The translations under genes and the position numbers were made by a program. From Nymphaea colorata (taxonomy: Eukaryota; Streptophyta; Magnoliopsida; Nymphaeales; Nymphaeaceae), in the NCBI RefSeq assembly GCF_008831285.2, contig NC_045142.1, positions 27,233,876 through 27,297,875 on the forward strand: DNA of 64,000 nt, in the 5' to 3' direction. This document shows, piece after piece, positions 55,690 through 64,000 of the stretch. The notes below the pieces were generated by a model, which saw only the letters and a list, made by a program, of their open reading frames with translations, was not told the origin of the DNA and searched no databases. Within the stretch, counting starts at the first letter, position 1, and each line of letters opens with the position of its first letter.

Positions 55690-57229
55690 ATATTCACCTA
55701 TCTTAGTTAGACAAACCTATTGACACTGAAACTGAACCTCTTGACCTACAAGAAGCCCTACAAGATGATTGATGGCAAGCAACTATGACTACTGAGATTG
55801 AAGCTCTTCACACAAATAAAACTTGGGATTTGGTTCCGATATGCCTCATTATAATGTAGTGGGTTGTCGATGGATCTACAAAGTCAAGCGACATGTCGAT
55901 GGGTCTGTAGCTCGGTTTAAAGCATGTCTTGTAGCCAAAGGATATAGTCAATGTGAAGGATTGATTATGTTGATATTTTCAGCCCCGTGGTAAAGCATAC
56001 TATTATTAGCTTTGTTCTCTCTATTGCCACTAGTCGAAGATGGAAAAATAATCAACTGGATGTTAACAATGTTTTTCTTCATGGCACTCTCAATGACGAA
56101 GTTTATATGAGTCAGCCTCTAGGATTTGAAGACAAGAGTAGCCCACGACATGTGTGTAGGTCGAAGAAATCTCTATATGGCCTCAAACAAGCTCCTCGGG
56201 CTTGGTTTGAAAGCTTGAGCACATATCTTATATCCAAGGGATTTAAAGGATCCAAATCAGACTCATTCTTGCTCATATTTTCGTCTAAGTCCTACACTGC
56301 TTATATTCTCATCTATGTAGATGATATTATTGTGACAGGAAGCTTTTCACAGGAATTGAAAAAGTTCATCTATGACATCGGCAATAAGTTCTTCATCAAA
56401 GATCTTGGGGGAATTCATAACTTTCTTGGGCTAGAAACCAATCGCGAGGCTAATGGGCTTCTTTTATCTCAACACAAATATATCACAGATCTCCTCAAAA
56501 GATGTCAAATGGAAGAAGCCAAGGTAGTAGTCACACCGCCAACACCTAATGTACATCTATCCAAGTTTGAAGGGGATACACTCAAAGATGGAACTCTGTA
56601 CATAAGCATTGTAGCATTTGCTGTCAACAAAGCTTGTCAATTTCTTCATGAACCTACCTATATACATTGGACTCATGTAAAGCAAATACTTCACTACCTT
56701 CAAGGAACACAACATGTTTGTCAACACATAAAAAGAGTGACTGATTGGAAACTTGAAGCATGCTCTGATGCAGATTGGGCTGGGTGTCCTGATGATAGGA
56801 GATCAACAAGTGGATTCATCACCATACTTGGAGGAAACATTATATAAAGCCATGGATGGTGCTATAGCTGAATTAATATGGTTGCAACATCTTCTTAAAG
56901 ATCTTCAAGTTCCTATACAAGAAGTGCCAACATTAAAGTGTGATAATCTAGGAGCAACATATCTTGCAGCCAACCTTGGAGCTACAGCTGAATTAATATG
57001 GTTGCAACATCTTCTTAAAGATCTTCAAGTTCCTATACAAAAAGTGCCAACATTAAAGTGTGATAATCTAGGAGCAACATATGTTGCAGCCAACCCTATG
57101 TTCCATGCCTACGCCAAACATATCGAGATTGATTTTCATTTTGTCAGAGAAAAAGTGACAGCACGAGAAATTAAAGTTGAGTTCGTTAAATCTGAAAATC
57201 AGCTTTTAGGATTCTGGCTAAGTCACTAG
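55690..57229 (+). pseudogene. RT and RNase H of copia element D, with a 40-codon duplication
   Basis: RT begins degenerate (about 55850, GCRWIYKVKRHVDGS) and is open from 55987: QLDVNNVFLHGTL, SLYGLKQAPRAWF, YVDDIIVTGS (about 56314). RNase H starts [19 protein letters not shown] and is frameshifted near 56845. A 120-bp tandem repeat (56867-56986 and 56987-57106, starting GCTGAATTAATATGG) duplicates 40 residues in frame around [10 protein letters not shown]. Confidence 0.85.
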
Positions 57230-57299
57230 CAGGACCAAGATTTCATGATCTCAAGAACAAGCTCAATCTTGTTCACACAAGAGTTGGCTCGTGGGGGCA

Positions 57300-57575
57300 T
57301 GTTGACAAAGAGATAAACACAGATCAGGAAGATGCGCCACTTCCAAAAATATCGAATGGTGATAATTGTAATCCCCCTCCTAAGATAGTGGAATGTAATC
57401 AAGATCCTAAAAATGTGGATCTAGATTGTAACAGTCATTCTATAAATAAAGAAAGCTCCCCCTCTCACTGTGTGTGAGAGATAAGGGAGAAACCTTCATC
57501 GTGGACGTAGGCCAACTTACAGGTTTAACCACACTAAAACTTGTTGCTTCCTCTTCATCTTTCTCTCCTTTTACA
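57300..57575 (+). repeat. 3' LTR of copia element D
   Basis: This 276-bp LTR starts TGTTGACAAAGAG directly after a purine tract and ends TTTTACA. It has CTATAAATAAAG (about 57440) as a possible TATA box. No second copy is in the window, so the right end is inferred from the usual CA. Confidence 0.65.
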
Positions 57576-57584
57576 ACTTAATCA

Positions 57585-58075
57585 AGTGAAGGATGAATTT
57601 CTGTCAGCTGAAGCGTAATTTGAGAAATTAAAGGTTGAAGCAAAGCGCTACGAGAAAAACATCAGCAGCACAAAAGATGTTCTTAAGCTATAATAAGAGA
57701 AAGCAAGCAAGGAAATTGAACGATTGAAAGCGAACGCTGAAAGAGGTAAATCAGATGTAGTGGATGTTGCTTCTATTTGGAATGAGAAGGAAATCGGGTT
57801 TATTAACTGCATTAAGACATCAAAAGAGGAGATTGCCATCAAAGACGAGGTGAATGACAAATTAAGGATTTCTCTCCAAAAAGCGGAGGAAGAAGCAAGA
57901 GAAATATGAGAAAAAAACGTAAACTCATGGACTCTGTGAAACAAGCAGAGAATATGTGAGTTCCGTAAGGGAATCGTTGGAGCTTGTCAACATCAAGAAT
58001 TTTAGGCTCACAGGGATAGATGATCAAAGGTTGAGAGGAAGTTGGAGAAAAAAATCATGAAAACTAATATATGAG
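57585..58075 (+). pseudogene. Coiled-coil (WEB-family-like) gene fragment
   Basis: A Lys/Glu-rich heptad-type sequence reads VKDEFLSAEA, FEKLKVEAKRYEKNISSTKD, ASKEIERLKANAERGKSDVV, IWNEKEIGFINCIKTSKEEI and LRISLQKAEEEAREI, with stops at GAG/AGA-type codons, then shifts frame into SSVRESLELVNIKNFRL. The layout resembles plant WEB-family proteins involved in chloroplast movement. It starts right after the copia D LTR. Family assignment is tentative. Confidence 0.45.
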
Positions 58076-59685
58076 GAACATTGAAGCAGCAATTGCTGGA
58101 AGTTGAATCACCAAAAACCCCTTTTGAGAAGGGAAGTTTGTCAAGCGCAATAAATCAAGAATTTTCTTCTCAGCACCTTTCATAATTCTCCTCTTATAAT
58201 CTGTGGCACCCTTTGACGATGGTCTTTCAATGTTTTTCGATTTCTCACGGCCTTACCAGACTACGAGTCTGCCCTTTTTTTTGCTGATGACACGGCCATT
58301 GACGCAAACTGTTTATTACAGGAGCTCTGTAGGGCTTCAAATGGGCATTTGTCCAAGAAGTTGTTCTCAGACTCTTGATCCACATCTAAATTCTTGAATT
58401 CCTGCTCAATCTCAGACTCGAATGCAGTTTTCCAATGCATTACAATCCAAAAGAATGGACTTATGTGTTGCTGATAAAAAGTCAGTGAACATTTAAAATC
58501 ATATCTAATTTGTATATATGAATGGATTGGATTTCCATGGTTCAGTTAAACCCATAAATTTTCCTGATTTAAAACTTCCTGAAATTTACTGGGTTGCAAA
58601 AATCCTATTCACACAAGAAAGTCCTCTGTTTTGTTACATTGTGGAAGAGCTTCCTTTATCAGGCAATTCCTAAACATGGGGTCTACATTTGACGCTTCGG
58701 TTCTCAAAGGTGAAACTCTTTCATTGCATCACATATGGGTAGCATTAGAAACCATAAATGTTGAACCTCATACCAATGTATGTCCAAGGCATTGTGGTCT
58801 TGATCCAAGAAGAGTTCGGATCAGAATTTCCATTTAAATTCGATCTAGTAACATAGAGGGAAAAGCAGGCATGAGCAAAAGATTAACAACTTACTGCCTA
58901 GAAAAGTGGCTCAAAGGTCCTCCTATTCCCTCTGCTGTTGGGGTCTTCGGCTCTGTTGAATGATAGTGTGTGCCCCTTTAACTTAAGGCTTTGTTAAATG
59001 ATAATGGTGCCCCTTTAACTTAAGTATTGTGTCCTATCACTTAAGATACAGAAACACAATGCCCATGAGAATCACACTAGAGGTTTGCTTCTTTTCAGAT
59101 TTATAGCCCGAGTGCCTTACCGCTTAAGACTCTGCACTCAAGAAAATCAAACTAGAGACTTGCCTCTTCACAAGCTCTTAATTGCACTAGCTATATTATG
59201 CCCGTCCGTCAAGGCTTCCAAGTATCTCAAGTGATACAAATGGAACAAAGAATTCGGTCAACGAGACTTGTATCACTAAAATTTAGGCTTAGGCCTTAGG
59301 TTTCAAATTACATCAAAAGATGAAGATCGGACCTTGTACTCATTGTAATACAGGTTCCCCACGCACTTCATTAAAAAGTTGACTGGAAGTTAGCTAGAAA
59401 ATATCCTATTGAGGATTACACTTTGTAAACTGTATTATCCCTCTCCTTTTCTTTTCTCCACCTTTTATCCTAAGCACGATCTCTAGTTATCGGTTTTGCT
59501 TTTTAAAAGGCATATACTCATTGGTGGGTCGCCATAACAATAAAAACTTTTCTATGTGCTGTCATGCAATCCCTTTGCTGTCTTCTTAATAAAGCACCAC
59601 CATATATTTTTCATATGTATATGGAAAAAGAAAAAAAAAAAAGAGTAAGACAAGGATTAAAATGATACTAAATTTTCATAACTTT
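58076..59685. other. Intergenic stretch with a short tandem repeat
   Basis: There is no gene I can support; frames at 58203-58397 and 58631-58837 have no domain. Around 58955-59025, GTTGAATGATAGTG...CCCCTTTAACTTAAG is repeated twice. Confidence 0.45.
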
Positions 59686-59839
59686 AGGTTGTGTTTTGAG
59701 ATCCACGGTGATTTGAAATCTTTTCATATTTAAGGTCAGACTCCTCCCTCTTCTATCTTATTTTAAATCCATGGTTTTAACATGTAGCATGGATTTAAAA
59801 TCCATGCAAATGAGATCCTGATCTCCCAAAACACACCTT
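59686..59839. mobile_element. Small MITE-like element
   Basis: It is bounded by AGGTTGTGTTTTGAGATCC and the inverted GATCTCCCAAAACACACCT, about 154 bp, AT-rich, with inner inverted ATCCATG blocks. Target duplication is unclear (TTT on both sides). Confidence 0.45.
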
Positions 59840-60896
59840 TTTGTGTAGTGTCTAATCTAAAATCCTAGGCTATCAAATGTTATTTTTTAAAATAATTAAA
59901 AAAACGAGAGAGAGAACAAGTAGGAGATGGAGATGAAAAGAAAGGTTACTCAACAGTTCCAAGATATAACTGCTTGATGGACACATGGATTGTTAATGAC
60001 AGGCCATGAGGTGTGCCTTTCAGGCATCTGATGGGAAGCAAGAAAGTTAGAACTTAGAAGCAAACTTCTTGGCATTGATAAATGTGACAGAAATCAATTA
60101 TCCAATCACTTTTCATCTAAAGGAAAGTGTTTCAGAATTCAGTGAACAAAGTTTGAGACTTCCAACTTATTAAATCCTGTGAAAAGGACATGGATTCAAT
60201 AATTACGCATCGGTAACGTTAGTGAAAGCAAGAGCGTGTTCTCTGCATTGACGAAGGCAACGTCGAAACGCAAAGCTTCCGCCAGCAACAAATACAAAAA
60301 TAAATAAAGAAAAAAGATAATGTGTAGATTTCCCCAAGGAAATTACTGGTGCCGGAAAGATATGTCATATAGTGGTTCCGAAGAAGGAAATCTTCTGCAC
60401 GTATAAATTTTTAGTCAAAAATTGGGAAGAGAGAAAAATACGAGGCATGTTCTTAACACATGGCCAATAGATGGGTCCCTAACTAAAATATTATATTTTT
60501 ATTTAATTCATTAACTTTTTTTTATCTTTTTTTATGATGAGACTTCACATAATGGATCCGGATCTCCCTGTCACCCTGACTCCTTTTTTTTCTCTTTACA
60601 GCGAAAATGACAAAGGGGAATGACGCGCTTTGGATCCAACAAAAAAAGTAAGATACCCCAACAAGTTTGCTTAGAAAGTTGATGGGCCTCGGTTACGATC
60701 CAGATGTGACGACTCGTCGATTGAGACCACACCCACATCCAGCTCAAATCACCTCTACTGTTACATCTAATCTGATTCCAACTTTTAAGATCCACATCCA
60801 AAATTGCATTCCAGGCCTTCAATTAGATGCTACCTAGTGACGTCATCGAACAATTGGCTGTAAACTTCAACCGCGGTCAGATAAATGTTTTAATAT
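59840..60896. other. Intergenic stretch, no gene seen
   Basis: There are short frames only. A minus frame at 60571-60822 has no recognisable domain. Confidence 0.5.
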
Positions 60897-61022
<126 letters not shown>

Positions 61023-61194
61023 AAATTATAGGCACAAATCAAGGATGGAGAATGAGAAGTCAAGCAAAGAAAAGTTTAACTTTCAAATGTATTTGAAGAT
61101 TTTTTCGTTAACTTGGGTCAATATGCCACCCATGATTGATTTCAACCTAATTGTTCACAAACAAAAATTCCCTATTATGAGGTGATAATTTATT

Positions 61195-61245
61195 TTATAT
61201 ATATATATATAATATAATATAATATAATATAATATAATATAAATA
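61195..61245. repeat. TATAA-type microsatellite
   Basis: (TA)n followed by repeated AATAT units. Confidence 0.85.
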
Positions 61246-61426
61246 TGCAATTTATGTGGGACTGTGTGGGCAATGGCCCCTACAATGCCCACATGTGCCT
61301 CTCCCACTGGATGCTTCTATCCATTATGCAAAAAATTTCTACATGAAGTGGGACTTTATAGCAAAAATCATAAATAGTCTCAATCTTGATATTGCACTCA
61401 CAGTTTGTCGCATTGATTCCTCACAG

Positions 61427-62280
61427 ATACCGAGGCAATGTTTGCAGATCTTGGACATTTCACGGCAGTGTCGATTAGGGTATTTTATGCTGGCTATTAT
61501 TTCATACATATGGAAATCGTTTAGCGGACCTTCGTTCATGGTTTATGTTTGTAATCAACAGGATGCATTTATTGGAGTCATATACCCATGTTTGGTATTG
61601 CAATACATGGAGCAGGCTGCGTTCTTTTCTAAAACTCTTTCTAGCGTACCAACAAGTTTTTATAACTCTATAGCAAGTAAGATTTCCACGGGTCTTCTGG
61701 GTATGATTCAGCTTCCTTTCTGCCAATTTTGACGCGTTCTTGTGTGATCATCTCTGCAGAAGCTATGTTTCGGCCAGTCTTCGTAATTGCCATGCTTGCT
61801 GCTATTGTCGCAAGCCAGGCAGTGATATTTGCTACTTTCTCAATCATTAAGCAGTGTCATGCCCTTCGTTGCTTTCCAAGAGTAAAGATTGTTCACACAT
61901 CGAGTTGGATACGTGGACAAATTTATATTCCAGAAGTTATGGATCCTGATGGTTCTCTGTATAGCTGTTACGGTTGGTTTCCGGGATACCACCTTGATTG
62001 AAAATGCATTTGGTAACGTTACTATAAACATCGCCTTTTGAAATAGTACATTTTTGTAGTTCAATTGAGTTGTAAAATATTTCTATTTTCTGCTTGAAGG
62101 AATTGCTTTTTGGCCTGTGATCTTTGGCGATCATTATAATTTTCATTTGGCATAAAAGAATCATTCTGGCCTTCGTGTTTCTTCTCTTCTTCGGATCAAT
62201 TGAGAGTTTTTATCTATCTGCCACGGTAATGAATGTGCCCCAGGGTGGTTGGGTGCCCATAGTGTTACCTCGGGTGTTTA
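61427..62280 (+). pseudogene. KUP/HAK/KT potassium transporter fragment, four exons, cut by a copia LTR
   Basis: Exons inferred: 61427-61479 (EAMFADLGHFTAVSIR), 61562-61676 (VIYPCLVLQYMEQAAFFSK), 61758-62012 ([40 protein letters not shown]) and 62100-62280 (SIESFYLSATVMNVPQGGWV). Introns have GT and AG ends. This is the central membrane part of the K+ importer family. A 2-base deletion near 61940 shifts the frame before [17 protein letters not shown], and exon 4 has a small deletion. The N-terminal half is absent. The gene is broken at 62280 by copia element E inside an exon. Confidence 0.82.
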
Positions 62281-62688
62281 TGTTGAATAGTGGCCTTTGA
62301 GCCCTATCCGGATATCTAGTAATATCTAGTAACTGCAAAGCAATTACTAGATTTTATCTAAAACGGTTCCTAAAAGATCTTCTAAAAATTTTCCAAATAA
62401 CCGCTGCTAGGGTTTAGGGAAAACCTAAGGGGCTGGACTTTATAATCCTAGCATATTCAGAGTTTGCAGCTCTCTCTTGAACACATCATCCGTGGGCAGC
62501 CCCTTGGAAGGAAACCCCAAAAACTAACATCTGCTTCTTTCTCTTTCTCTTGCACTTGTTCTGTTTTCTCCTTTACAGAGATGACCGTTCGTGACTACTG
62601 CACTTGGTTGTTGGGGAACACCTAATGAAGGAGACGACGTGCAGCCTTCAGACATGCATCTTCTGCTACCACTAGGTTTGTTCCAACA
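62281..62688 (+). repeat. 5' LTR of copia element E
   Basis: TG...CA ends, with PBS TGGTATCAGAGCC one base beyond. TTTATAATCC (about 62440) is a possible TATA box. Confidence 0.85.
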
Positions 62689-62759
62689 GTGGTATCAGAG
62701 CCTTCTTCGTCGAATTCCAAGTGAATTCTGACATTTGCAGTACCTGTGATGCATACTCA

Positions 62760-64000
62760 GTCTGCAGTTATGTAACATGCCTTTCCAACATGCTAGATTC
62801 AAAGTTATATGAAGCATGCTAGACAAAATAATTTGTTGTATGCAAGGAACGATGTCTGATGCATGCTAAAACAATGGTTAATCTGAATGTATGAAACTTG
62901 TAGTGTGCTTGTGGTTTTATTACACTATGTTGGAAGATATGTATAACTTTCTGCGCCTGTAATCTTAGAAGATGGGTGGTTTTCTTTTTCAATTCTGCTC
63001 TTGTTGAAGAGTTTCTAGTCTACAGAGCCATAGACCATAAACTCTTCGGTGACAGACAACGCTGCCAATGACAGCAACCGTCGTCGGCCTCTCGGAGCGG
63101 AAAAACTTTCGAAAAAAAAAGGAAAAATATACCTTAATCTGGATTTCTGTCTGTGAATCCTCTGTTACAGTCGAAAACTCCACTGTGTTCAAATGCATCT
63201 CCTTCTTCTTTTGTGCATGTGCTCTCTCTCTCTCTGTTTTGCCTATTTTAAGAGATCCCATCTCTGTTTTAAAACCACGGAATCCTCTGCTTCCAGTTTT
63301 CTATAACGATCAGAAATCAGTTACCCATCGGTCTTAGTTTCAGTCGCCTCTTCGTGCCAGATACGGAGGTTTTTCCCATTCTGGTAAAAGGAAGGCAACA
63401 TGGATAGAGGTGGAAGACGGCGTTTGACGCCTTGCAAACTTCCTCCTGCCCGTCCTTCGAGACCACCAGACATCGTGCAGTTTATCTGCTGCTGGTTGTG
63501 GGGAGCTCATCTTCCTCACAGCGAACAACAGAAATGGAGTTGAGCCAGATTCAGTAGAAGCGGCCTCAGACGCCCTCTGAAAAACGAACTCGACTCCTGC
63601 AGCCCTCTGTGTGGCAGAGATGAAGGTGGATGGCCTTCTCTCGATGGCGGTGGTTGACAAAGCATCAGTGAGGCGCGGGAGGCGGAACCCTTGGCTGGGT
63701 TTCGCGAGAGGGAAGTCGGTCTCTCGGTGAGGAGAGAGACGACGAAGGAGAAAATGGGAGAAAACGGGTGAAAAAGGGTTTTTATAGTCAAAATTCAAAA
63801 ATTACAAATACAGTCCATCATTTATGCACTATCTCCAAAAAGGGTGTTACACTTCTCAGAAATTAAAGCCGCAACATTTTTGCTAAAACGTTTTTCAAAA
63901 GGAGGCTCGTGAAAGTTAGTTTCAATAGAAACCGAGAAATTTATAAGAAATTACTTTTGGGTACCCTCAAAATTATTGGAAATTACTAAAAGAGGGTTTC
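62760..64000 (-). other. Leader module with conserved antisense TATA box (copy 3)
   Basis: It matches the leader of element A and the chromovirus LTR. Shared pieces are GAAGCATGCTAG (about 62811), GACGCCTTGCAAACTTCCTC (63427), GCAACATTTTTGC (about 63871) and a minus-strand ACTATAAAAACCC (about 63776-63788). A minus-strand frame of 152 codons (63340-63798) follows the TATA box but is not conserved in the other two copies. Confidence 0.55.

Larger units (their letters stand above)
53820..57575 (+). mobile_element. Ty1/copia retrotransposon D, 5'-truncated
   Basis: It begins within gag near the zinc knuckle (about 53929) and has protease, integrase, RT, RNase H, a purine tract GTGGGGGCA and a 3' LTR 57300-57575 (TGTTGACAAAG...TTTTACA). 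There is no 5' LTR or PBS upstream. At least eight stops or frameshifts interrupt it. Its right end is joined to a coiled-coil gene fragment. Confidence 0.82.
62281..64000 (+). mobile_element. Ty1/copia retrotransposon E, 5' part only
   Basis: It has a 408-bp 5' LTR (62281-62688, TGTTGAATAGTGG...TTCCAACA), a Met-tRNA PBS (62690) and the start of a long leader; the rest lies beyond the window. The LTR start resembles element A (TAGTGGCCTTGAGCCC-like), so the two are related. The preceding pentamer GTTTA (62276-62280) should be the duplication but cannot be checked. Confidence 0.85.

Noticed and set aside
63340-63798. A 152-codon minus-strand frame after the antisense TATA box of element E
   Set aside because: The homologous region in element A has stops and a different reading, so a protein product is not supported.

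Overview
The window is plant nuclear DNA from a flowering plant; the species cannot be told from it. It is repeat-rich and AT-rich. The evidence is nested Ty1/copia and Ty3/gypsy LTR retrotransposons with plant PBS types (initiator Met-tRNA and Arg-tRNA), a plant mobile domain, a chromodomain chromovirus, a TRIM, MITE-like elements, pararetrovirus-like remnants, and broken pieces of plant gene families (PPR, DUF26, KUP/HAK/KT, a TPR/ankyrin UvrD-like helicase family, a coiled-coil protein). I see no intact host gene, no convincing tRNA or rRNA gene and no CRISPR array.

Layout. 1-1418 and 14935 to about 15565 are two halves of one pararetrovirus-like remnant. They are split by a Tat/Ogre-like Ty3 element (1419-14929, 5-bp duplication ACGTT). 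This element has about 3.6-kb LTRs and a plant-mobile-domain ORF ahead of gag, and has lost integrase. A copia element (15787-22887, duplication GTTTG) follows. 22.9-25.9 kb is low-information DNA. A second copia element (25951-30480) has 24-bp repeats in its LTRs. 30.5-40.5 kb is a mosaic of a possible host exon, a MITE-like element, a movement-protein-like ORF on the minus strand, a complete TRIM, simple and complex repeats, and DUF26, PPR and unknown exon fragments. 40.5-52.9 kb is a minus-strand copia element whose gag is interrupted by a chromovirus (43959-51737, duplication TTTTC); removing the chromovirus restores the gag frame. The right flank is a fragment of a TPR/ankyrin helicase-like gene. 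A 5'-truncated copia element (about 53.8-57.6 kb) abuts a coiled-coil gene fragment. Near the end, four exons of a KUP/HAK/KT potassium transporter (61427-62280) are cut by a third copia element (62281 to beyond the window).

How the parts relate. Most coding sequence is gag-pol, which would serve only transposition, and all copies carry stops or frameshifts. Many stops fit C-to-T or G-to-A changes at Gln, Arg or Trp codons, as expected from methylated, silenced elements. Three points stand out. First, the transcribed part of the Tat-like LTR carries five spaced copies of a CCATGG-initiated mini-ORF of up to 23 codons with an internal hairpin. Second, a roughly 1.3-kb module with a conserved minus-strand TATA box is shared by the leaders of two copia elements and by the LTR of the unrelated chromovirus. 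Third, the chromovirus has non-matching LTRs: a 190-bp TRIM-type LTR at its 5' end and a 2.9-kb LTR at its 3' end, inside a clean target-site duplication.
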